A stretch of 64,000 nucleotides of DNA. It comes from Plut-88900 sp965116945 (GTDB lineage: Bacteria; Chloroflexota; Dehalococcoidia; Plut-88900). Where the stretch lies: contig OZ220734.1 of the NCBI GenBank assembly GCA_965116945.1, positions 1,054,001 through 1,118,000 of the forward strand, in the 5' to 3' direction. Positions 50,294 to 58,552 of the stretch are shown here, in pieces. The notes under the pieces are model-generated. The model searched no databases. It saw only the letters and a program-made list of their open reading frames with translations, and was not told the DNA's origin. The stretch's first letter is position 1. Each line of letters begins with the position of its first letter. The position numbers were made by a program, and so were the translations under genes.

Positions 50294-51271
50294 ATGGCCA
50301 ATAAAAACGTAATGTTCAGCCCCCGACGCCTGGGCCACGCCAACCTGTTCGTGGGCGAGTTGGAACGCTCCTCGGAGTTCTACACCAACGTCTGCGGCCT
50401 CAGCGAGGTATTCCGGGAGCCCCCCATCAAGGCCATATTCCTGAGCAACGGCAGCTCCCACCACGACGTGGCACTGATAGAGGTATCGAAGAAGGCCCGA
50501 AAGGCAGGGGACGGCTCATCATTGATCTCGGAGAAGCGAGGCATGAGGCCCGGCCTCAACCACTTCGGATGGGAAATGGAGAACGAAGCTGTACTCCTCG
50601 AGGCCTACGAGCGCGCCTTGGAGTCGGGGCTGCCCATTCACCGCACCGCCGACCACCAGGTCTCCCACAGCGTCTACCTATTCGACCCCGAGGGCAACTA
50701 CCACGAGTTCTACGCCGACGCCGCCAGGGACTGGCGAGAAGTCTGGCAGCACGGCAACACCGAAGTCCTGACCATCAAGTGGACACCCGACAACGCCGAG
50801 CGAAGCACGGACCCAAGATACGCCGACAACCCTGAACTCATCCCCCAGCCCGGGGCAATTATCCCCAGCAGGCAGGTGGGTTACGGCGTGATCGTCGCCG
50901 AGGATTACACAGGGCTGGTGGACTTTTACAAAGATGTGGCCGGGCTGGAGGTCGCCCATTCGGCGGATGACGGGACCTACACCGTATTCACGGGCCCCCT
51001 CGGCAGGCGAGACCTCGCGATTATTCCCCTAACCGAGGGCCGCACCCCCGGCATGCACCACGTAGGCTTTGAGCTCCAGTCCGAGGACGAGTTGGAATCC
51101 GCCGAATCCGCCGTCCGCGCCAAGGGCATCGATCCCGAGGTCAGCATCGACTCCCCCACCAAGCGCAGCTTCTTCCTCCTCGACCCCGACGGCATCCGCC
51201 TGGAATTCTACATCCGCCGAAACGGCTCCTGGCAGGAACAATCTGACGTAGACGTGGCCTATCAGCTATAG
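50294..51271 (+). CDS. VOC-fold dioxygenase (catechol 2,3-dioxygenase-like)
   Basis: 325 residues with two vicinal-oxygen-chelate domains. Domain 1 starts RLGHANLFVGELERSSEFYT; domain 2 starts VGYGVIVAEDYTGLVDFYKD. Candidate iron ligands are His in GHANLFV, His in SHSVYLFDPEGNYHEFY (plus its Glu), and in domain 2 HHVGFEL and DPDGIRLEFY. An extradiol ring-cleavage or related role fits the aromatic-acid context, though two-domain glyoxalase-like isomerases are possible. CAGGAGAACCTGC precedes the ATG. Confidence 0.85.
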   Translation: MANKNVMFSPRRLGHANLFVGELERSSEFYTNVCGLSEVFREPPIKAIFLSNGSSHHDVALIEVSKKARKAGDGSSLISEKRGMRPGLNHFGWEMENEAVLLEAYERALESGLPIHRTADHQVSHSVYLFDPEGNYHEFYADAARDWREVWQHGNTEVLTIKWTPDNAERSTDPRYADNPELIPQPGAIIPSRQVGYGVIVAEDYTGLVDFYKDVAGLEVAHSADDGTYTVFTGPLGRRDLAIIPLTEGRTPGMHHVGFELQSEDELESAESAVRAKGIDPEVSIDSPTKRSFFLLDPDGIRLEFYIRRNGSWQEQSDVDVAYQL

Positions 51272-51324
51272 GAAGGTATTTCACGCTCCCCCAAAGGGCC
51301 ATTGCGATAATGCCGCTGGGAGTC

Positions 51325-51370
51325 TTGGGGCCGCTCGTGCTGAGGCTCTCGAAGTGCGAGCGGGGCGGGG
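51325..51370 (+). repeat. Family B hairpin
   Basis: GGCCGCTCGTGCTGAGG core with right arm GTGCGAGCGGGG. CTCG pairs with CGAG here, against CTCAT with ATGAG at 46484. Confidence 0.75.
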
Positions 51371-51446
51371 GGTTAACCGATCTGGGAGGGTCAAGACGCA
51401 CCGCTCAGCTACGCGCAACTCTCATCAGGGACGAGCGGATTAACAC

Positions 51447-52469
51447 ATGAACTTCTCCAACGTAATCTCCAGCGTCGAGGCCCACGCCGCCGGCTGTCCC
51501 CTCAGGGTGATAACCGGCGGTTTTCCTGTGATTCCCGGAAACACCGTCGTCGAGAAGACCCAGTACCTCCGCGACGAAATGGATCACCTGCGCACCGCCG
51601 TCCTCTTCGAGCCCCGCGGCCACTCCGGCATGTGCGCCACCGTCATCACAGAGTCATCGGCCCCCGGCGCCGACGTCGGCATGCTCATCCTCGAACCTCA
51701 GGGCTACGTCCCCATGTGCGGCCACTGCACCATAGCTACATGCACCGTACTGGTCGAGACCGGTATGGTGCAGGTAGAGGAGCCCGTCACGAAGATCAAC
51801 CTCGAGACCCTCGCCGGCCTGATAGAAGCCCGGGTCTCGGTGGAAAACGGACGCGCCAGGTCCGTGACCATACGGAACGTACCGGCGTTCCTGTACGAAA
51901 AGGAAGTTAAGCTTAATACAAGGGAGTTCGGTGAGATAACACTGGATGTTGCCTACGGTGGAATGTACTACCTGCTGGTCCCCGCAGAATCGGCGGGTCT
52001 GACACTTAAAGAAGGCGAACTGGACAGAATCATAGCCTCCGGCATAAGCATCCGCGACGACGCCCTCCAACAGCTGAACATCAAGCACCCTGGACTGGAT
52101 GATCGGGAGCAGGCCCACTACGGTGGTACTATGCAGGTCCAGTTCTACGGCCCACCCACCCACCCCGACGCCCACTCCAAGAACGTGGTAGTCATCCCGC
52201 CCAACAGCATCGACCGCTCTCCCTGCGGCACCGGCACCTGCTCCCGACTCGCAACCCTCTACGCAGATGGGAAGATCGGCATCGGCGAGGAATTCGTATA
52301 CGAAAGCTACATAGGTACTCTGTTCCGGGTCCGGGCCGTGGCCGAAACTACGGTCGGAGACTACCCGGCCATCGTCCCGGAGCTCACCGGCTCCGGCCAC
52401 GTTACGGCTATGCACCAGTTCGTCCTGGACCCCGATGACCCGCTGAAGCACGGCTTCCTCATGACCTAG
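51447..52469 (+). CDS. Proline racemase family protein
   Basis: 340 residues. The two catalytic cysteines are Cys91 in VPMCGHCTIATC and Cys260 in DRSPCGTGTCSRLA. EAHAAGCPLRVITGGFP is the N-terminal substrate loop, and ITESSAPGADVGMLILE lies before the first Cys. Having Cys at both positions fits racemases and hydroxyproline 2-epimerases, rather than dehydratases with Thr at the second. Its true substrate is uncertain in this context. The ribosome site is weak. Confidence 0.92.
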   Translation: MNFSNVISSVEAHAAGCPLRVITGGFPVIPGNTVVEKTQYLRDEMDHLRTAVLFEPRGHSGMCATVITESSAPGADVGMLILEPQGYVPMCGHCTIATCTVLVETGMVQVEEPVTKINLETLAGLIEARVSVENGRARSVTIRNVPAFLYEKEVKLNTREFGEITLDVAYGGMYYLLVPAESAGLTLKEGELDRIIASGISIRDDALQQLNIKHPGLDDREQAHYGGTMQVQFYGPPTHPDAHSKNVVVIPPNSIDRSPCGTGTCSRLATLYADGKIGIGEEFVYESYIGTLFRVRAVAETTVGDYPAIVPELTGSGHVTAMHQFVLDPDDPLKHGFLMT

Positions 52470-52506
52470 AGCGCGGGCCCAGAGGTATGAGACAAGGACA
52501 CTACAA

Positions 52507-53424
52507 ATGAAATTCGGTATTTCCTACGCCTACTACCAGGACGCCAGGCAGGTTAGGGAGTCAGCCCGGCTGGTGGAGTCCTCAGGCTACGATTCCCTCT
52601 GGGTCACCGAGAACGTCCACAGCGGCCCCGAGGCCCTCGAACCCATGGTAGTACTCAGCCAGTTCGCCGCCTACACCGAGCGTATCAGCATAGGCCCGGC
52701 TGTCGTTTTGCTCCCGCTAAGGAACCCCGTCGGGTTCGCCCACTCCGTGGCCACCGTCGACCACCTTTCCGAGGGGCGGTTCATTCTCGGGGTGGGAGCG
52801 GGTGGCAACGCCGTCGAGGGGTACGAGGCCTATGGAGTCCCCGTCGCCGAACGCGGCAAGCGCTGCAACGAGACCCTTGAAATCATGACCAACCTCTGGA
52901 CAGGCGAGCCCTATTCTTTCGATGGGCAGTTCTCCAGGTTCTCCAACTACACCCTCGGCGCCAGGCCCTACCAGCGGCCCCATCCCCCCATCTGGCTCGG
53001 CGGCGACGCCCCGCCCGTCCTCCGAAGAGCCGGTAGGTGGGGTGACGGCTTCTTCCCCGCCCACACCCACCCCCAGGAAACGGCGGAGATGTTCCGCAAG
53101 GTCAATGAATATCGCCGCGAATGGGGTCGGCAAGACAAAGAATTTACCAACGCCATCTACCTCTATCTCCACTTCGCAGGGTCTGGAGAAAAGGCCCAGG
53201 CTGAGGTTCGCGCACATCTGGAGGAACGCTACACCTACCCGGTTTCCCACGTTCACGCAGGCGTTAACGCCGTAATCGGAACGCCGGAAGACTGCGTGAG
53301 GGTTCTCAAGGAGTACGAAGCCGCCGGCGTGACTCACGCTATACTTGACCCCGCGTGCCCCTTCGACCAGCTCCCCTCAACCGTCGAGAAGGCAGCCCGA
53401 GAAGTCATGTCCCATTTCAAGTAA
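52507..53424 (+). CDS. LLM-class flavin-dependent oxidoreductase, tandem copy 1
   Basis: 305 residues. KFGISYAYYQDARQVRESAR at the N-terminus, SGYDSLWVTENVHSGPEALEP, VLLPLRNPVGFAHSVATVDH and LSEGRFILGVGAGGNAVEGY form the luciferase-like barrel and cofactor loop. HPPIWLGGDAPPVLRRAGRWGDG is the late substrate-side motif. It uses reduced flavin or F420; no flavin reductase gene is adjacent. It is followed after 15 bp by two close paralogues, the group forming one operon. Confidence 0.9.
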   Translation: MKFGISYAYYQDARQVRESARLVESSGYDSLWVTENVHSGPEALEPMVVLSQFAAYTERISIGPAVVLLPLRNPVGFAHSVATVDHLSEGRFILGVGAGGNAVEGYEAYGVPVAERGKRCNETLEIMTNLWTGEPYSFDGQFSRFSNYTLGARPYQRPHPPIWLGGDAPPVLRRAGRWGDGFFPAHTHPQETAEMFRKVNEYRREWGRQDKEFTNAIYLYLHFAGSGEKAQAEVRAHLEERYTYPVSHVHAGVNAVIGTPEDCVRVLKEYEAAGVTHAILDPACPFDQLPSTVEKAAREVMSHFK

Positions 53425-53439
53425 GGAGTGTCCGTACCC

Positions 53440-54360
53440 ATGGCTGACATAAAGTTCGGAGTGACCTATTCGGAAAGGCCCGACTTCACAGACCTCCCCT
53501 CCTACGCCCGACGAGTGGAGGATCTTGGCTTCGACTCCATCTGGGTCACGGAAAACATCTCCTCCGGGGCGCAGTCCCTGGAGTGTTTCACCGCCTTGTC
53601 CTTCATGGCGGCTCACACCAGCAGGCTCATGCTCGGCCCCTCCGTGATGCTCCTCCCCCTGCGGAACCCTATCCTCGTGGCCCAGACCATGGCCAGTCTC
53701 GACATCCTGTCCGGCGGCCGGGCTGTCCTGGGCGTTGGCGTGGGTAACGACACCCCTGACCTCGCAGCCTACGGCGGCAACGCCCGGGAGAGGGCGTCCC
53801 GCTCCGACGAGGCCCTCGAAATCATCAAAAGACTGTGGACCGAGGACTCTGTGACCTTCCACGGCAAGCATTTCGACATGGACGATTACCAGCTAATACC
53901 AAAGCCCGTCCAGAAGCCCCACCCCCGTATTCACGTCGGCGGCGGCGCAGCATCGGTAGTCCGCCGGGCCGGCCGCTTCGCCGATTCCCTAATCCCCGTA
54001 AGCAAGACCCCTACCGAGGCCAGGGCCATGTTCGAAAGCGCAGAGCAGACCGCCCGTGAATCGGGCCGCGACGCATCCGCCATGACCAGGGTAATGCACC
54101 TCTTCCTATGCTTCGCCGACAACTCAGGGGAGGCTGCGAACATAGCCTCTGGTGTATTCACCCGCCGCTACAACAGCGAGACCAACGTTCCCCCCGACGC
54201 CCCCCACCTCCTCGGCGCCCCCGACCGCATGCGAGACACCCTGCAGTCCTTCATTGAAGTCGGCGTAACCGAATTCGTAATGAACGTGGTATGCCCACCC
54301 GAAGAAGCCCTATCCCAGGCAGAACGCTTCGCCAAAGAAGTGATGTCCCATTTCAATTAG
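53440..54360 (+). CDS. LLM-class flavin-dependent oxidoreductase, tandem copy 2
   Basis: 306 residues from ATG 53440, with TAAGGAG upstream (an in-frame GTG 12 bases earlier is unlikely). LGFDSIWVTENISSGAQSLE, VMLLPLRNPILVAQTMASLD, LSGGRAVLGVGVGNDTPDLA and HPRIHVGGGAASVVRRAGRF are the family motifs. It is much closer to copy 3 than to copy 1; both share the C-terminal ALSQAERFAKE. Divergence from copy 3 lies mostly at residues 180-240. Confidence 0.9.
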   Translation: MADIKFGVTYSERPDFTDLPSYARRVEDLGFDSIWVTENISSGAQSLECFTALSFMAAHTSRLMLGPSVMLLPLRNPILVAQTMASLDILSGGRAVLGVGVGNDTPDLAAYGGNARERASRSDEALEIIKRLWTEDSVTFHGKHFDMDDYQLIPKPVQKPHPRIHVGGGAASVVRRAGRFADSLIPVSKTPTEARAMFESAEQTARESGRDASAMTRVMHLFLCFADNSGEAANIASGVFTRRYNSETNVPPDAPHLLGAPDRMRDTLQSFIEVGVTEFVMNVVCPPEEALSQAERFAKEVMSHFN

Positions 54361-54375
54361 CAGGAGCGTCAACTG

Positions 54376-55296
54376 ATGGCTGGCATCAAGTTTGGAGTCA
54401 CCTATTCGGAAAGGTCCGACTTCACAGACCTCCCCGCCTACGCCCGACGCGTCCAAGAGCTGGGCTTCGACTCCATCTGGGTCACGGAGAACATCTCGTC
54501 CGGGGCGCAGTCGCTGGAGTGCTTCACCGCGCTGTCCTTCATTGCGGCTCACACCAGCAAGCTCATGCTTGGACCCTCCGTAACACTCCTTCCCATCCGG
54601 AACCCCGTCCTCGTAGCCCAGACCGTGGCCAGCCTCGACATCCTGTCCGGGGGCCGGGTGGTCCTGGGCGTCGGTGTGGGCAACGACACCCCTGACCTCA
54701 CAGCCTACGGCGGCAACGCCCGCGAAAGGGCAAGCCGCTCCGACGAGTCCCTTGAAATCATCAAGAGGCTCTGGACGGAAGACTCCGTGACCTTCCACGG
54801 CAAGCACTTCCACCTGGACGGCTACCAGCTGGTCCCTAAGCCCGTGCAAAAGCCCCACCCCCGTATTCACGTCGGCGGCGGCGCAGCGTCGGTCGTCCGC
54901 CGCGCCGGCCGCTTCGCTGACTCCTTAATCCCCGTAGGAGCGACCCCCGACGAGGCCAGGGCCATGTTCGAAGGCGCAGAGCAGTCCGCCTGTGACTCGG
55001 GCCGCGATCCCTCGACCATGACGAGGGTAATGCACATCTTTCTCTGCTTCGCAGGCAGTACGGAAGAGGCGGCTGAAATCGCCTCCGGCGTCTACACCAT
55101 TAGAGCCAACACCAAAACGGTAGTCCCCCCCGACTCCCCCCACCTCCTCGGCGCCCCCGACCACATTCGTGACACCCTGCAGTCCTACATAGACATCGGC
55201 GTAACCGAATTCGTCATGAACCTCGTCTGCCCCCCGCAAGAAGCCCTATCCCAGGCCGAACGCTTCGCCAAAGAGATAATCCCCGGATTCAAGTAG
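54376..55296 (+). CDS. LLM-class flavin-dependent oxidoreductase, tandem copy 3
   Basis: 306 residues, 15 bp after copy 2, with CAGGAGCG upstream. GVTYSERSDFTDLPAYARRV, LGFDSIWVTENISSGAQSLE and LSGGRVVLGVGVGNDTPDLT are nearly identical to copy 2. Recent duplication is clear at DNA level too (the first 150 bp differ at few sites). Both copies keep all motif residues, so both probably work. Confidence 0.9.
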   Translation: MAGIKFGVTYSERSDFTDLPAYARRVQELGFDSIWVTENISSGAQSLECFTALSFIAAHTSKLMLGPSVTLLPIRNPVLVAQTVASLDILSGGRVVLGVGVGNDTPDLTAYGGNARERASRSDESLEIIKRLWTEDSVTFHGKHFHLDGYQLVPKPVQKPHPRIHVGGGAASVVRRAGRFADSLIPVGATPDEARAMFEGAEQSACDSGRDPSTMTRVMHIFLCFAGSTEEAAEIASGVYTIRANTKTVVPPDSPHLLGAPDHIRDTLQSYIDIGVTEFVMNLVCPPQEALSQAERFAKEIIPGFK

Positions 55297-55382
55297 CGGT
55301 GGAGGCCAGCCAAATGTTCAGAAGGTTGTTTGCTAGATATTTACACAACTCTTCAAGGGAGCCTGAGGGGGGGATGTCCGGT

Positions 55383-55421
55383 CCCCTCTCCCTTGAGGGG
55401 AGAGGGTTAGGGTGAGGGTGA
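55383..55421 (+). repeat. Short CCCTCTCCCTTGAGGGGAGAGGG hairpin
   Basis: CCCTCTCCCTT/GGGAGAGGG with a TTAGGGTGAGGGTGA tail, after the LLM operon; a plausible transcript end. 55297-55516 otherwise holds no credible gene. Confidence 0.75.
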
Positions 55422-55516
55422 TCCGTCGCTCGGGAGGCTAGTTACTCAGAGGTCTCTGGCAGAATATGGCATCGCGAGAAATATGGCCTGAGTTCCTAGC
55501 CCTGACTATTGCAACG

Positions 55517-55771
55517 TTAGAGATCAACCGGCCGTGAAGGCAAGGGCCACCGCTCAAACTCCTCGCCGCCCTGGGGCATTTGGAGTAGAAGCTCAACAAG
55601 CGACGGCGCTCCAGCTTTTGCCAGACGGAGAAGCCGCTCGTACTCTTCTGCGGCGACCACAACTACCTCCCCCTTCCCCCGACGCGTCAAAAGTTGCGCC
55701 TCCTCGGCCATAGCCGCCCTGACGACTTCGCCGAATCTCTTTCTTGCTTGGGATAAAGGCCATTCTCTCAT
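55517..55771 (-). CDS. Phd/YefM-family antitoxin, apparently orphan
   Basis: 84 residues. MREWPLSQARKRFGEVVRAA then AQLLTRRGKGEVVVVAAEEYERLLRL is the Phd fold, with RRGKGEVVVV at the NGRP-type turn. The C-terminal part (LVELLLQMPQGGEEFE) would bind a toxin. No PIN or Doc toxin follows in the 215 bp downstream on this strand, nor upstream. It may be an orphan antitoxin that neutralises a toxin encoded elsewhere, or the relic of a lost pair. Confidence 0.82.
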   Translation of the reverse strand: MREWPLSQARKRFGEVVRAAMAEEAQLLTRRGKGEVVVVAAEEYERLLRLAKAGAPSLVELLLQMPQGGEEFERWPLPSRPVDL

Positions 55772-55903
55772 CTCAGTGTCCTTGCGGGATTATCTGGACA
55801 ATTATGCAACATTCGCGACTGGGTGCGCCCGTTGCACACCCCCGACCCCTCTGATATTCTCTCCTAGCCCTTGAACAGGGCTTTCACCACCAGGAGGTAC
55901 CCC

Positions 55904-57238
55904 ATGGCCGGCGCATCCCCCGAGACCGTAGCCTACAGATCAGACACTTCCCGCTCAAAACAGCTCTACGAGCAGGGCCTGCAGGTGCTGCCGGGGGGGA
56001 ACAGCCGACACTCGGTTACCATGAACCCCTACCCCATCTACGTCAGCAGGGCCAGCGGATTCAGCCTAGTTGACGTCGAGGGAGAAGAACGCCTCGACTT
56101 CATCAACAACATGACTTCCCTCATCCACGGCCACGCCCACCCGGCCATCGTCGAAGCGGTGAGCAAGCAGCTGGAGAGGGGCACCGCCTTCGCTATGCCC
56201 ACCGAGCCCGAGGTCGAACTCGCCAACCTCCTGGTAGACCGCATCGACTACATAGACAAGCTCCGCTTCTGCAACTCCGGCAGCGAGGCCGTGATGCTGT
56301 GCATCAAGGCCGCCCGGGCCCGGACCGGCAAGTTCAAGATCGCCAAGATTGAAGGCGCCTACCACGGCAGCTACGACTACGCCCAGGTTAGCGAAGCCGC
56401 CAACCCCAATGACTGGGGCGACCCCGTCTTCCCGACCAGCGTCTCCGAGCCCAGCGTCTCCCCCAGTGTCACCGACGAAGTCATCGCCATGCCCTGGAAC
56501 AACATCGACGCCTGCGCCACCATAATCGAGCGCCACAGGGACGAACTTGCGGCAGTAATCATCGACCCCCTCCCCGCCGCCCTAGGATGGGTTCCCCCGG
56601 CCCCGGGATTCCTGCAGCAGATTAGGAAGATCACCCAGGACTTCGGCATACTCCTGATAGCCGACGAGGTCATCAGCTTCCGTATCTCCTACAAGGGCGC
56701 CTGCGACCACTTCGGCATCAACCCCGACCTCACCGCCCTGGCCAAGATAATCGGCGGCGGCTTCCCGGTGGGCGCCGTTGCCGGCACGGATGACGTTATG
56801 GAAGTCTTCGACCACCGCTCGGGCCACAAGGTGCACCACGGCGGCACCTTCAACGCCAACCCGGTGACCATGACCGCCGGCCTCACCGCCATGAAGATGA
56901 TGACCCCCGAGGAGTACGACCGCATCGGCAGCCTCGGTGATTACGCCCGAGGCAAGCTCAATGACCTGATAGTGAGCAAGGAAGTCCCAGCGCAGGTGAC
57001 TGGCATGGGCTCCCTCTTCTGGTTCCACCTCGGAGACGAGAAGTGGACCAATTTCCGGGAGTTCGAGGCCTCCGGCCCGGGCCAGGAGACCTTCAACAAG
57101 TTCACCCACGAAATGCTTGGACGGGGCATCGTCTACGCGGGCCGAGGCCTGGCCTGCATCTCCACGCCCATGGGCCACGAGGAGATGGACGCATACGTGG
57201 ACGCCGTCGACGCCTCCCTGGACGCCATAGGCTACTAG
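55904..57238 (+). CDS. Class III aminotransferase, glutamate-1-semialdehyde aminomutase-like
   Basis: 444 residues. GGNSRHSVTMNPYPIYVSRA is the N-terminal substrate segment, LRFCNSGSEAVMLCIKAARA binds the PLP phosphate, LLIADEVISFR holds the cofactor Asp, and the PLP Lys is Lys281 in LAKIIGGGFPVGA. ATG 55904 has CAGGAGG upstream. Residues around the active site are unlike true HemL, and no heme genes are near, so a catabolic amine or beta-amino acid transaminase is likelier. It lies upstream of two CoA-transferases. Confidence 0.88.
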   Translation: MAGASPETVAYRSDTSRSKQLYEQGLQVLPGGNSRHSVTMNPYPIYVSRASGFSLVDVEGEERLDFINNMTSLIHGHAHPAIVEAVSKQLERGTAFAMPTEPEVELANLLVDRIDYIDKLRFCNSGSEAVMLCIKAARARTGKFKIAKIEGAYHGSYDYAQVSEAANPNDWGDPVFPTSVSEPSVSPSVTDEVIAMPWNNIDACATIIERHRDELAAVIIDPLPAALGWVPPAPGFLQQIRKITQDFGILLIADEVISFRISYKGACDHFGINPDLTALAKIIGGGFPVGAVAGTDDVMEVFDHRSGHKVHHGGTFNANPVTMTAGLTAMKMMTPEEYDRIGSLGDYARGKLNDLIVSKEVPAQVTGMGSLFWFHLGDEKWTNFREFEASGPGQETFNKFTHEMLGRGIVYAGRGLACISTPMGHEEMDAYVDAVDASLDAIGY

Positions 57239-57263
57239 GAATTTGGCGAAAGTTCCTGTCCCC

Positions 57264-57319
57264 AAACATAAGGAAGTAACAGGGCGTCACATGTCATCTC
57301 GCATGTGGCGTCTATGTTT
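57264..57319 (+). other. Nested inverted repeats between the aminotransferase and CoA-transferase genes
   Basis: AAACATA (57264-57270) mirrors TATGTTT (57313-57319), and CACATG (57288-57293) mirrors CATGTG (57302-57307) inside it. The 7-bp outer and 6-bp inner arms could form one interrupted stem ending just before AGGAG, the ribosome site of the next gene. It could act as a terminator, operator or translational control; not tested. Confidence 0.4.
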
Positions 57320-57340
57320 TAGGAGCGACACAACCGTCTG

Positions 57341-58549
57341 ATGGACACCTGGCTGCCTGAACTGAAGGTCCTGGACGTGAGCACGGGCATCGGCGGTGCC
57401 TTCTGCTCCCGACTCCTTGGCCGGTGCGGCGCCGAGGTACTGAAAGTAGAGCCCCCGGGCTCCGGCGACCCCACCAGGACACTCGCCCCCTTTTTCAACG
57501 ACCTGCCTCACAACGAAGGCAGTGGCCTTTTCCTATACCTCAACGGCGGCAAGCGTAGCCTAACCCTTGACCCGGATAAGGCGGCTGGCCGACGCATTTT
57601 CCAGCGCCTCGCCGACCAGGCAGATGTCCTCGTCGAGAGCTTCGCCCCGGGCTATCTGGAAAGCCTCGGCCTGGGCTACAACACCCTGAACGCGACCAAT
57701 CCCGGCCTGGTCCAGATTTCGATATCCGACTTCGGCCAATGGGGCCCCTACTCTGACTACATCGCCAACGAACTCGTGGAAAATGCCATCAGCGGCCTCA
57801 TGTACCCGACAGGCTTCCCGGACCAGGAGCCCGTGCCCTCCGGCGGCTACCTCCCACAGTTTAAGTCCGGCATGGCCGGAGCCATTGCCGCTCTGACTGC
57901 CCTGCACGGGAGAGAGTTGACGGGTGAAGGGCAGATGATCGATGTTGCCTCGCTGGAGGTGGCCGCAAACTACCTGGAAACTACCCTGGTCCTCTACACC
58001 TACCAGGGCATCGTCCGGGGCCGTACTGGAAGCACCCTTTCTCCCCCCACCCCCCTCTGCGACATGTACGAGACTAGCGATGGCCATATGATCGTAACTT
58101 CCCTTACTCAGCAACAGCGGCAGTCCCTGTTCGAGATGATCGGCCACCCGGAGCTCGTGGACACCTTCGAATCAGCCCTGTCGAGGGCCATTCCTGAGGA
58201 GGCCAAACAAACGCTTTGGGACTCCATCGGCAGATGGTTGGGAGAACAGACGACGGAGGAAGCCTTCGAACTTTCGCAGCTGTTGAGAATACCCTGTGCC
58301 AAGGTCGACACCGCGGAAAACCTGTTCAACGACAAGCACCTCAACGAACGGGGCTTTTTCCAAAAGCTGGACCACCCCAACTTCGGAGAAATCAGCTTGC
58401 CGGGCACCGGCCTCACGGTCGAAGGAGAACCCGCCTCCCCCCCTCCCCCCGCCCCAACCCTCGGCGAGGCCAACAGGGAGATCTATCAGCACAGATTGGG
58501 AATCTCGGACAGGGAACTCGCCATGCTGGGCTCTGGCCAGGTGATTTAG
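57341..58549 (+). CDS. CaiB/BaiF family CoA-transferase, copy 1
   Basis: 402 residues of the family III CoA-transferases. LKVLDVSTGIGGAFCSRLLG then RCGAEVLKVEPPGSGDPTRT is the N-terminal Rossmann signature. ISISDFGQWGPYSDYIANEL and HGRELTGEGQMIDVASLE complete the interlocked-ring fold. It moves CoA between acyl donors and an acid substrate. Next to a second CoA-transferase gene (58553), it may form a heteromer, as seen for some succinyl-CoA-dependent transferases. Confidence 0.9.
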   Translation: MDTWLPELKVLDVSTGIGGAFCSRLLGRCGAEVLKVEPPGSGDPTRTLAPFFNDLPHNEGSGLFLYLNGGKRSLTLDPDKAAGRRIFQRLADQADVLVESFAPGYLESLGLGYNTLNATNPGLVQISISDFGQWGPYSDYIANELVENAISGLMYPTGFPDQEPVPSGGYLPQFKSGMAGAIAALTALHGRELTGEGQMIDVASLEVAANYLETTLVLYTYQGIVRGRTGSTLSPPTPLCDMYETSDGHMIVTSLTQQQRQSLFEMIGHPELVDTFESALSRAIPEEAKQTLWDSIGRWLGEQTTEEAFELSQLLRIPCAKVDTAENLFNDKHLNERGFFQKLDHPNFGEISLPGTGLTVEGEPASPPPPAPTLGEANREIYQHRLGISDRELAMLGSGQVI

Positions 58550-58552
58550 ACC

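Noticed and set aside
55313..55414. A short frame MFRRLFARYLHNSSREPEGG with a GGAGG site after the LLM operon
   Set aside because: About 34 codons, and the second half runs through the CCCTCTCCCTT hairpin repeat; no sign of a real product.
55904..57238. Calling the class III aminotransferase hemL
   Set aside because: It has the family fold, but no heme genes are near and it leads a CoA-transferase and beta-oxidation-like cluster.
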